Shown here piece by piece: positions 14,518 to 20,758 of a stretch of DNA of 21,322 nucleotides. The DNA is taken from positions 1-21,322 of the forward strand of contig CADEGS010000035.1 in assembly GCA_902826945.1 (NCBI GenBank). Direction: 5' to 3'. The notes beneath the pieces were generated by a model that was not told where the DNA came from, searched no databases, and saw only the letters and a program-made list of their open reading frames with translations. The stretch's first letter is position 1. Each line of letters starts with the position of its first letter. The stretch is from an uncultured bacterium. GTDB lineage: Bacteria > Planctomycetota > UBA1135 > GCA-002686595. Both the position numbers and the translations under genes were made by a program.

Positions 14518-15468
14518 ATGAAGCACTTCGTCCAGGCCGCGCTGATCGGCCTCCTCGTCCTGGTCTCCTCCCCGTCCGCGCTCGGAGCGCCCGAGCCCCC
14601 GCGCTCCGCGCCGCTGCGCGTCGTCACGACGCTCGTGGACCTGGGCGACATCGCGCGCGAGATCGGGGGCGAGCGCGTCTCCGTGACCAGCATCTACACC
14701 GGCAAGGAGAACACCCACGCGATGCTCGCCAAGCCCTCGCACCTGGTGGCGATGAGCAAGGCGGACGTGTTCATCCAGGTCGGCCTCTCGCTCGAGACGA
14801 GCTTCGTCCCGGGCCTGCTCGAGGTGGCGCGCAACCGGCGCATCCAGCCCGGCGGGCAGGGCTTCGTGACGGTCTCCGACGGCTGGGAGGCGATCCAGGT
14901 CCAGGCGAGCATCTCGCGCCGCGCCGGAGACGTCCACCCGCAGGGCAACCCGCACATGAACCTCGACCCGCGCGCCGGGGAGTTCATGGCCGACCGCATC
15001 CTCGAAGGGCTGGTCACCGCGGATCCCGACGGCGAGCCGCTCTATCGCAGCCGCCACGCCGCCTACGTCGAGCGCGTGCGGGCGGCGAAAGAGCGCTGGG
15101 ACGCCATGGCCGCCGGCTGGAAGGGGAAGAAGATCGTGGTCTACCACCAGGAGTACGACTACCTGATCGAGCACTACGGCATGGAGCTCGAGGGCAAGAT
15201 CGAGCCCAAGCCCGGCATCCCGCCGACGCCCAGCCACACCGCCGCGCTGATCCGGGACATGCAGCGCGACCACGCCGACGCGATCCTCACGGCGATCTGG
15301 TCCAACAACAGCACCGTGGAGCGCATCGCCGAGGAGACGAGGACGCCGGTCGTCGAGGTCCCGAACATGTGCGGCGGCCTGCCCGGCACCGACACGTGGA
15401 TCGGGATGATGGACGTGCTGCACGAGCGGCTGAGCCGCGTCCTGGGCGGAGCCGCGGAGGAGCGCTAG
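14518..15468 (+). CDS. znuA: Metal ABC transporter substrate-binding protein (ZnuA/TroA family)
   Basis: A 316-residue cluster A-I binding protein for zinc or manganese. Signal peptide 1-23 (cleavage near ALG|AP). The family ligand pattern is visible: His67 in NTHAMLAKPS, His146 in NPHMNLDP (canonical PHxWLDP) and His210 in VVYHQEYDYL. The fourth ligand is uncertain, with Asp292 (GTDTW) one candidate. The His-rich metal-sensing loop common in ZnuA proteins is missing. KPGIPPTPSH (231-240) matches the family's conserved region. A strong AGGAG site (14505-14509) lies 8 bases before the ATG. Zn versus Mn specificity cannot be read from the sequence; the three-His arrangement favours zinc. Confidence 0.88.
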   Translation: MKHFVQAALIGLLVLVSSPSALGAPEPPRSAPLRVVTTLVDLGDIAREIGGERVSVTSIYTGKENTHAMLAKPSHLVAMSKADVFIQVGLSLETSFVPGLLEVARNRRIQPGGQGFVTVSDGWEAIQVQASISRRAGDVHPQGNPHMNLDPRAGEFMADRILEGLVTADPDGEPLYRSRHAAYVERVRAAKERWDAMAAGWKGKKIVVYHQEYDYLIEHYGMELEGKIEPKPGIPPTPSHTAALIRDMQRDHADAILTAIWSNNSTVERIAEETRTPVVEVPNMCGGLPGTDTWIGMMDVLHERLSRVLGGAAEER

Positions 15469-15474
15469 AGCCCC

Positions 15475-16185
15475 GTGACGGTCCTGCTGCGCGCGCGCGG
15501 CGCGTCCTTCGGCTACGGGGGGCGCACGGTCCTGGCCGGCGTCGATCTCGAGATCGGCCCCGGCCAGTTCCTCGGCATCGTCGGCCCCAACGGCTCGGGC
15601 AAGACGACGCTCTTCCGCGGCATCCTCGGCCTGCTGCGGCCCCTCGCGGGCAGCGTCGAGCGCGGCGTGAAGGACGTCGGGTACGTGCCGCAGCGCGAGG
15701 CGCTCGACGCGCTCTTCCCGCTGCGCGTGGACGAGGTCGTCCACATGGGCGCCTACGGCCGCCTCGCCGGGCTGCGCGGGCTGCGCCGCGCCGAGCGCGA
15801 GCTGGCCGGCGCGTGCCTGGCGCGCGTCGGGATGGAGGCGCACGCGCGCGCGCCGTTCTCGTCGCTGTCGGGCGGGCAGCGCCAGCGCGTCTTGCTGGCG
15901 CGCGCGCTGATGGTCCGCCCGCGCCTCTTGCTGCTCGACGAGCCGACGAGCGGCGTGGACCGCGCGGCGCGCCGCGCGATCCTCGAGCTCCTGCGCGAGC
16001 TGAACCGCCAGGACGGCCTGGCGATCCTGCTCGTCAGCCACGAGCTCGCGCTCCTGAAGGAGGCGGTCGAGGAGGTCTTGTGGGTGGCCGAGGGGCGCGT
16101 CCAGCGCCGGCCGGCGAGCGACCTCCTGCGCCCCGAGAACCTGGACCAGCTCTTCGCCGCGCTGGGGGCGGGCGACGCCGGATGA
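15475..16185 (+). CDS. znuC: Metal ABC transporter ATP-binding protein (ZnuC-like)
   Basis: A 236-residue ABC ATPase with all motifs: Walker A GPNGSGKTT (37-45), Q-loop Gln73 (VPQRE), signature LSGGQRQR (131-138), Walker B LLLLDEP (151-157), D-loop SGVD and H-loop His189. The phrase YVPQREALDALFPL is typical of the metal-importer (MntA/ZnuC) branch. It starts at GTG 15475, six bases after the binding-protein stop, with a GGAGGAG ribosome site inside the end of the previous gene. It ends in an ATGA overlap with the permease gene, so the two are probably co-translated. Cytoplasmic motor subunit. Confidence 0.93.
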   Translation: MTVLLRARGASFGYGGRTVLAGVDLEIGPGQFLGIVGPNGSGKTTLFRGILGLLRPLAGSVERGVKDVGYVPQREALDALFPLRVDEVVHMGAYGRLAGLRGLRRAERELAGACLARVGMEAHARAPFSSLSGGQRQRVLLARALMVRPRLLLLDEPTSGVDRAARRAILELLRELNRQDGLAILLVSHELALLKEAVEEVLWVAEGRVQRRPASDLLRPENLDQLFAALGAGDAG

Positions 16186-17108
16186 GCGCGTGCGCGGTGC
16201 TGGCCCAGCTCAGCGCGGCCGAGTGGATCGACCGCCTGGACCTCTTCCGCTACGCCGTGGCCGCGGCGCTGGTCGCCGGCGTCGTCTGCCCGCTCGTGGG
16301 CTGCGCCCTGTTCCTGCGCCGCACGAGCTTCTACGGCATCACGCTGCCGCAGTTCGCGACCGCCGGCGTCGTGTTCGGCTTCATCCTGCTGCCGTGGTGG
16401 ATCGAGACGATCGGCCTGGGCGGCGTGACGGTGGACGCCGCGCTCTCGAACAGCCACGCCGCGATGAACTTCCACCTGGCGTGGGCCTCGGCCTTCACGT
16501 TCGGCGGGCTGCTCGCGCTGGTCTTGCTCGGCCGGCGCGGGCAGGGCTCGGAGACCGGCCGCGTGGCGGCCTCCTTCGCGCTCGCCAGCGCCGCGACGGT
16601 GCTGCTCGGACGGCTGGCTCCGGCGGGCAAGGCCTTCGTCGACGAGCTCCTCTCCGGCGAGGTGCTGAGCGTCGGCGTGCACCAGCTCGAGGTGCTCGCG
16701 GGCTTCTACCTCGCCGTGCTGGCCGCGCTCGCGCTCTTCCGCCACGACTTCCTGCTGGTGAGCTTCGACCGCGACCTGGCGCACGTCCTCGGCAAGCGCG
16801 TCACGCTGCTCGAGCTCGGCCTGATCACGATCACGGGCGTCACGGTCTCGGTCGGCACGATGATCTTCGGCCCCACGCTGCTCTTCGGCCTGCTCGTCAT
16901 CCCGCCCCTGGCCGCCCGCCAGTGGGCGCGCTCGATGCAGGGCTTCCAGCTCCTCTCGGCCGGCCTGGGCGTGCTCTCGGTCGCGCTCGGCGTGTTCGCC
17001 TCCTTCGAGCTCGACCTGCCGCTCGGCGCCGCGGTGGTCGGCGCGTCGGCGCTCACCCTCGTCCCGAAGCTCTTCTTCCGCTCCTCCCCCCGGAAGGGCG
17101 GGCCCTAG
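16182..17108 (+). CDS. znuB: Metal ABC transporter permease (ZnuB / ABC-3 family)
   Basis: A 308-residue integral membrane protein with about eight hydrophobic helices. The family markers are LRRTSFYGITLPQFATAGV (45-63), a start-of-helix GEVLSV block (159-164) and the ABC-coupling region FDRDLAHVLGKR (195-206) followed by GTMIFGPTLLFGLLVIPPLAAR (225-246, the longest conserved block). It dimerises to form the channel of the importer. ATG at 16182 overlaps the ATPase stop (ATGA). The last 15 residues (after LVPKLFF) are basic and end just where the insertion-prone region begins. A weak hairpin (CGCTCC/GGAGCG, 17129-17145) lies downstream. Confidence 0.93.
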   Translation: MSACAVLAQLSAAEWIDRLDLFRYAVAAALVAGVVCPLVGCALFLRRTSFYGITLPQFATAGVVFGFILLPWWIETIGLGGVTVDAALSNSHAAMNFHLAWASAFTFGGLLALVLLGRRGQGSETGRVAASFALASAATVLLGRLAPAGKAFVDELLSGEVLSVGVHQLEVLAGFYLAVLAALALFRHDFLLVSFDRDLAHVLGKRVTLLELGLITITGVTVSVGTMIFGPTLLFGLLVIPPLAARQWARSMQGFQLLSAGLGVLSVALGVFASFELDLPLGAAVVGASALTLVPKLFFRSSPRKGGP

Positions 17109-17222
17109 CCGATCGCGCGGCACCGACCCGCTCCGGGAAGGAGCGCACGGAGGTCGCACACCGTACGGCCGCTCGTGCGCCCGTCGCTCGGAAGCCGGGT
17201 CGTGGCTCCTGCGTGCCATCTC

Positions 17223-17451
17223 GGCCGGCCGACCGCTCGTCGAGCCCGAACAGGCCGTGCCGCCGAAAGCCTGGGCGCAGCAAGGAGCCGCGAGGAGGAG
17301 CGGTCGGACGGCGCGGACCTGCGAGCGGGCGGGCGTGCGCATCCCGCAGCCCGAGCCACGCGCCCGACGAGCACGGGTCGTGACGTCGGCGGGCCTTCCC
17401 GCCGCCGTGGCGCAGGACGTTGTCCAAGACGGAGCGCAGGCGCCGCGGCAT
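17223..17451 (-). pseudogene. C-terminal remnant of a Y1 (IS200/REP-associated) transposase
   Basis: The minus-strand translation matches the C-terminal third of the intact transposase at 18046-18861. Shared phrases in order are VL-NVLRH-G-K, RRHDPCSSGAW, the APxRG-LLR-G-RRHGL run and GLDER. The copy lacks the whole HUH-containing N-terminal half. The position of the catalytic Tyr (YVLNN in the intact copy) reads SVLDN, and one codon is missing. It is therefore a dead, internally deleted copy, ending beside an end repeat at 17478-17513. DNA similarity to 18073-18290 is evident by eye. Confidence 0.8.
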
Positions 17452-17477
17452 GGTCGTGGAGACGCCCTCGCCGTCTT

Positions 17478-17513
17478 GATCGGGCGACCTTCGGCGGGGG
17501 GCGAGCTCGAGAG
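17478..17513 (+). repeat. End-repeat copy A of the transposase element
   Basis: Starts GATCGGGCGACCTTCGG, followed by a G-run and CGAGCTCGAGAG. It matches copy B (18952) at almost every position apart from one missing T and a few substitutions. It sits 27 bases outside the transposase remnant, as copy B sits outside the intact transposase gene. Confidence 0.75.
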
Positions 17514-17657
17514 CAGAGCACCATGCTCGACTCGCCCGGGGTCGAGGGATCCGGCAGCGCTCCCCTGGCCTTGATTCGCGCCTTGCGCGCAGCCGTGCCC
17601 TGCGCCGGGCCCGCACCCCGCGAAACCCGCGCGGACCCGTCCTAGGATGGGCGCACG

Positions 17658-17906
17658 ATGGACAAGCTCCGGATCGACTACCCCTGTCCCTGGGACTACC
17701 GTCTGATCGGCGAGGACGAGGCGCGCATGCGCGCCGCGGTCGCCGAGGTCGTCGGCGCCGCTCCCCACGTGCTGACGCTCGCGAACCGGAGCCGCACCAT
17801 GCGTTACTGCTCGCTGCAGCTCACGCTCCAGGTGCACGACGAGGCCGAGCGCGTGGGCACGTTCGAGCGCCTGCGCCGCCTCTCCGCCGTGCGCTACGTG
17901 CTGTAG
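17658..17906 (+). CDS. DUF493 (YbeD/HP0495-like) small protein
   Basis: 82 residues. The pattern IDYPCPWDYRLIGED (6-20), then MRYCSLQLTLQVHDEAER (48-65) and a closing VRYVL fits the DUF493 family of small ferredoxin-like-fold proteins. In that family a P..y..kviG start and a final V.mvL are diagnostic. E. coli YbeD is next to lipB/lipA, but no lipoate genes are here and the function is unknown. ATG at 17658 with AGGA 12 bases upstream (long spacing). It lies alone between the dead element copy (17223-17513) and the intact one (18001-18986). Its real surroundings were probably rearranged by insertions. Confidence 0.78.
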   Translation: MDKLRIDYPCPWDYRLIGEDEARMRAAVAEVVGAAPHVLTLANRSRTMRYCSLQLTLQVHDEAERVGTFERLRRLSAVRYVL

Positions 17907-17913
17907 CGACCCG

Positions 17914-17939
17914 CCGTCGGACCCCGCACCAGCCGACGG
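17914..17939 (+). terminator. Weak terminator-like hairpin after the DUF493 gene
   Basis: CCGTCGG (17914-17920) and CCGACGG (17933-17939) pair around a 12-base loop, starting 8 bases after the stop. There is no T-tract. Low-confidence candidate. Confidence 0.3.
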
Positions 17940-18000
17940 ACGCTCCTCCGGCGCGCCCCGCGCTCGCGCCTTCCGGCTCCTCCTCGCCAGCACGGCTCTG

Positions 18001-18034
18001 GAGCCGCCCGAGCCCCTCTCGAGGTCGCCCGATC
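18001..18034 (-). repeat. End-repeat copy D, inverted, left side of the intact transposase
   Basis: On the minus strand it reads GATCGGGCGACCTCGAG, then GGGGCTCGGGCGGCTC. The first 13 bases are identical to copy B on the other side of the gene, in opposite orientation, so the pair behaves like terminal inverted repeats. The GATC end is 12 bases from the transposase stop codon. Confidence 0.75.
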
Positions 18035-18045
18035 GAGATCGCGCA

Positions 18046-18861
18046 TCACCTGGCGCCGAGCGCCGCCCCGACCGGCCGCTCGTCGAGCCCGAGCAGCCCG
18101 TGCCGGCGCCAGCCCAGGCGCAGCAGGAAGCCGCGCGCCGGAGCGATCGGACAGCCGGGATCCGCGAGCGAGCGCGGGCGCATCGTGCGCCACCCGTCGA
18201 ACCAGGCGCCCGACGAGCACGGATCGTGGCGCCGGCCGGGCTTCCGGCCGGCGTGTCGCAAGACGTTGTTCAGGACGTAGCGCAGGGCGTTCTTGACCTG
18301 CATGCCGCTCCGCAGCGCGAGGGAGTGGTAGCGCTCGGCGAACACGGCTCCTCGTCGCCGCCACAGGCGGTTGAGCCGGCGCGCCATGCGCGTCGCGAGC
18401 CCGATCATGCCGCGCGCCAGGGCCGCCCGGTCCTCGGCCTCGACGATCAGGTGCAGGTGGTTCGACTGCACCGAGAAGTGGTTCAGGCGGAAGCCTTCGC
18501 GCCGCGCGCCGTCGCGCAGGGCATCGCGCACGACCGGGAAGGAGCGCGAGGAGCGCAGGCTCTCGAGCCCCGCGCGCACGCGCATCGTCAAGTGCAACGG
18601 GTGACGCTCGCGCACGTCGCCGCGCGAGCGGTGGGGGACCGGGACGCGCCGGCCCCGGCGGCGCTGCCGCTCTGCCCAGTCGTGCTTGCGGTTGCCGCCG
18701 TGGCCGTCGGGGAAGACGAGCCTCGTCTGGCCCTTCCGGCTCGCCCCTCGACTCCTGCTTCGGCTTCCGCTCCGACTCTCGCTCGGGTTGCCGCCCGGGC
18801 CGCCGCTCCGACTCTCGTTCCGACCCCTCGATCGGCTCGCCGTGGACCGTGCTCTCCGCAT
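18046..18861 (-). CDS. Y1-family (HUH) transposase, REP-associated tyrosine transposase type
   Basis: 271 residues. The HUH motif is NHLHLIVEA (about 134-142) after LNHFSVQS. The likely nucleophile is Tyr195 in YVLNNVLRHAG. The C-terminal DPCSSGAWFDGW (about 213-224) is a hallmark of this transposase branch. HPLHLTMRVRAGLESLR (about 87-103) is the first beta strand. Such enzymes nick and rejoin single-stranded DNA through a phosphotyrosine. The first 85 residues are an unusual Arg/Ser-rich low-complexity tract (repeated SRSR/ESRSG), much longer than normal. ATG at 18861 has GGAGG 9 bases upstream (18871-18875). All key residues are present, so it could be active. The gene is antisense to weaker open frames that I ignore. 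Confidence 0.88.
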   Translation of the reverse strand: MRRARSTASRSRGRNESRSGGPGGNPSESRSGSRSRSRGASRKGQTRLVFPDGHGGNRKHDWAERQRRRGRRVPVPHRSRGDVRERHPLHLTMRVRAGLESLRSSRSFPVVRDALRDGARREGFRLNHFSVQSNHLHLIVEAEDRAALARGMIGLATRMARRLNRLWRRRGAVFAERYHSLALRSGMQVKNALRYVLNNVLRHAGRKPGRRHDPCSSGAWFDGWRTMRPRSLADPGCPIAPARGFLLRLGWRRHGLLGLDERPVGAALGAR

Positions 18862-18951
18862 GGCGCTTTGCCTCCGTTCGCCCGTTCCCCCGGCAGCAGG
18901 ACGAACGGGAAGAGACGCGGTTGCGGAGAAAGCGGGTCGTCGAGCGAGGTT

Positions 18952-18986
18952 GATCGGGCGACCTTTCGGAGGGGGGCGGGCTGGAG
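18952..18986 (+). repeat. End-repeat copy B, right side of the intact transposase
   Basis: Starts GATCGGGCGACCTTTCGG, then a run of six G and CGGGCTGGAG. Together with inverted copy D it brackets the transposase gene. It lies 91 bases upstream of the transposase start codon. Confidence 0.75.
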
Positions 18987-19060
18987 ACGAGTGCACGACG
19001 AGCGGTGGCCCGCCGCCGGAGGATCCGGTGAAGGCCGGTGGATCGCCGTTCGCAGGGCTC

Positions 19061-19090
19061 GATGGGGCGACCTTTGCGAGCGGGCGGGCC
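19061..19090 (+). repeat. Solitary end-repeat copy C next to mbtH
   Basis: GATGGGGCGACCTTTGCGAG then CGGGCGGGCC; same orientation as copy B and 74 bases from its end. It has no transposase of its own, so it may be a REP-like solo repeat or the mark of an older insertion. It is more diverged than copies A and B. Confidence 0.6.
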
Positions 19091-19120
19091 GCCGGCGTTC
19101 CCCGGCCATGCCCTGATGCC

Positions 19121-19177
19121 GCCTCCATCGCCTCGCGGACGCCTACCCCGGGTCCGCCTCCATCGCCTCGCGCACGC
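19121..19177. repeat. 22-bp direct duplication at the mbtH 3' end
   Basis: 19121-19142 and 19156-19177 (starting GCCTCCATCGCCTCGCG) differ at one base and are 13 bases apart. The right copy encodes SVREAMEA, near the MbtH C-terminus. The left copy lies just beyond the stop codon and would encode nearly the same peptide. It marks a local tandem duplication that probably fixed the present stop. Confidence 0.85.
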
Positions 19178-19358
19178 TCTTCGGGCGCATGTCCGTCCAC
19201 ACCTTCTCGATGTGGTCGAGGCAGGCCTCGCGCGCGCCGCGCGTGCCCTCGGCGTTCCAGCCGGCCGGCAGCTCGCGGTCGGCGGGCCAGATCGAGTACT
19301 GCTCCTCGTGGTTCATGACCACGAGCCACTCGCCGTCGTTCTCGTCCGTCTCGGTCAT
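19143..19358 (-). CDS. mbtH: MbtH-like NRPS accessory protein
   Basis: 71 residues. The diagnostic MbtH motifs are present: NHEEQYSIWP (16-25), LPAGW (30-34) and HIEKVWTDMRP (49-59), with the three conserved Trp at 24, 34 and 54. MbtH proteins bind and activate the adenylation domains of nonribosomal peptide synthetases. The ATG at 19358 has AGGAG 10 bases upstream, inside the end of the halogenase gene; it starts 5 bases after that gene's stop. The last few residues (ADPG) directly abut the duplicated 22-bp segment. Confidence 0.95.
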   Translation of the reverse strand: MTETDENDGEWLVVMNHEEQYSIWPADRELPAGWNAEGTRGAREACLDHIEKVWTDMRPKSVREAMEADPG

Positions 19359-19363
19359 GGCGC

Positions 19364-20758
19364 TCACGCTCCTTGGCCCGCGAGCGAGCGCTCGCGGCGC
19401 TGGGCGATCTCCTTGGCGTACACCTCGTCGAAGTTCTTCGAGAGCATCAGGAACTGCTCGGCGACCAGGTTGCCCGGCTGCGGGTTGCCGAACACGACCT
19501 CCTCGCCCATGCGCCGCCGCGTGTCGACGTCCTTGAACGCCAGGCGCAGGCCCCAGTAGAGGAACTTCAGCCGGTACGACCAGCCGGCCCAGGGGATCGC
19601 CTTCCACATGAAGCCCGCGTCCTCGAAGCGCAGCGGGTCCACGCCGGCCAGGTAGAAGAGGTGCACGAGCGTGCCGTTCACGCGGTAGTAGCGGTCCACC
19701 GTGCGGTCGTAGTCGTCGAGCAGCGCTTCCTGCCGCGCCGGGTCGTCGAGGATCTCGAGCAGGGCCGCGCTCAGCTTGCGCGCGCTGTTGAACGTGATCT
19801 GCAGCCCGGTCGAGAACACCGGGTCGATGAAGCCCGCGCTGTCGCCGACCAGCGCCCAGCCCGGGCCGACGTGGCGCTTCGAGCTGTACGAGTAGTCGAC
19901 GACGCTGCGCAGCTCGCCCTCGCGCCGCATGCCCTCCTGGCGCACGAAGTCCGACAGGAACGCGGTCTGCGCGATCGTCTCGTCGAAGAGCTCCGCCTTC
20001 GTGCCCTGGCGGTTCTTCACCGTCTCGGGCGAGAGGATCACCCCGATCGAGACCAGGTCGGGGTCGAGCGGCAGCCACCACGCCCAGTCGCGCTTGTTGC
20101 GGTGCACGCACAGCTTGAAGTGGATCGCGTCGTCGCCGTTCCGGAAGTCGAAGCGGCCGCGGAAGTGGCCGAAGATCGACACCTTGCGCTGCAGCAGGTG
20201 GTGGTCCTTGCAGTTGCCGGGGAGCTGGCGGTTCAGCACGTTCGCCTGCCCCGAGGCGTCCACGATCCAGCGCGCCGTCGCGCGCTGGAGCGGCGCGTCG
20301 GGCCGCGTCCCGTCCTGCCACTCGACGCCCACCGCGCGCTCGCCCTCGAAGAGCACGCGCCGCACCTTCTGCTCCTCGCGCGCGTCCGCGCCACAGCGCC
20401 GCGCGTGCTCGAACAGCGTCTGGTCGAAGCGCGCGCGCGGCATCTGGAACGCCCAGGGCAGGAAGCCGTCCTCGTCGCGCCCCGGCCCTTCGGGGAAGAA
20501 GAGCTTGCGCGAGTGGTCGTGGTGGACGAACTCGAGCCCGCGCTTGCGGATCGTGTTCACCTCCTTCAGGCGCTCGTAGACGCCGAGGTCCTTGAAGATG
20601 TCGGTGCCGAAGGCGGTGATCGACTCGCCGATGTGGAAGCGCGGATGGCGCTCCGACTCGAGCAGGAGCACGTTCTTCCCCGCGCGCGCCAGGTAGCAGG
20701 CGCAGGTCGAGCCGGCGGGACCGCCGCCGATGAGGATCACGTCGTGGTCGGGCTTCAT
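19364..20758 (-). CDS. FAD-dependent halogenase of an NRPS cluster
   Basis: 464 residues. GGGPAGS (11-17) is the FAD-binding fingerprint. RFHIGESI (40-47) and GDSAGFIDPVFSTGLQ (305-320) are typical of flavin-dependent halogenases. WAWWLP (225-230) matches the WxWxxP signature that separates halogenases from monooxygenases. Lys72 in RKRGLEF lies where the catalytic Lys of phenol/pyrrole-type halogenases is expected (inference). These enzymes use FADH2, O2 and chloride or bromide to halogenate an aromatic group, often on a carrier-bound amino acid. The ATG at 20758 overlaps the thioesterase stop (ATGA), so the gene is coupled to the NRPS gene. No flavin reductase is in view. Confidence 0.92.
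   Translation of the reverse strand: MKPDHDVILIGGGPAGSTCACYLARAGKNVLLLESERHPRFHIGESITAFGTDIFKDLGVYERLKEVNTIRKRGLEFVHHDHSRKLFFPEGPGRDEDGFLPWAFQMPRARFDQTLFEHARRCGADAREEQKVRRVLFEGERAVGVEWQDGTRPDAPLQRATARWIVDASGQANVLNRQLPGNCKDHHLLQRKVSIFGHFRGRFDFRNGDDAIHFKLCVHRNKRDWAWWLPLDPDLVSIGVILSPETVKNRQGTKAELFDETIAQTAFLSDFVRQEGMRREGELRSVVDYSYSSKRHVGPGWALVGDSAGFIDPVFSTGLQITFNSARKLSAALLEILDDPARQEALLDDYDRTVDRYYRVNGTLVHLFYLAGVDPLRFEDAGFMWKAIPWAGWSYRLKFLYWGLRLAFKDVDTRRRMGEEVVFGNPQPGNLVAEQFLMLSKNFDEVYAKEIAQRRERSLAGQGA

Larger units (their letters stand above)
17109..17657. other. 549-bp gap holding a decayed mobile-element copy
   Basis: No intact gene. It contains a 6-bp-stem hairpin after znuB (17129-17145), the transposase remnant (17223-17451) and one copy of the element's end repeat (17478-17513). 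A degenerate possible left end (GTGCGACCTCC on the minus strand, about 17139-17160) is present. Nothing else was recognised; a weak -10-like TAGGAT (17643-17648) precedes the DUF493 gene without a clear -35. Confidence 0.5.
18001..18986 (-). mobile_element. Intact IS200/REP-associated-type element (about 1 kb)
   Basis: Inverted repeats D (18001-18034) and B (18952-18986) flank one intact Y1-type transposase gene. Y1 HUH transposases of the IS200/IS605 and REP-associated (RAYT) groups move single-stranded DNA and recognise imperfect palindromes at the ends. The exact tips cannot be set from one copy, so the limits given are those of the visible repeats. An internally deleted relative with the same repeat is 0.5 kb to the left. 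Confidence 0.65.

Noticed and set aside
17109..17657. Small open frames in the gap after the permease gene
   Set aside because: They cross the transposase remnant and repeats, have no ribosome sites and show no conserved domains beyond the remnant itself.
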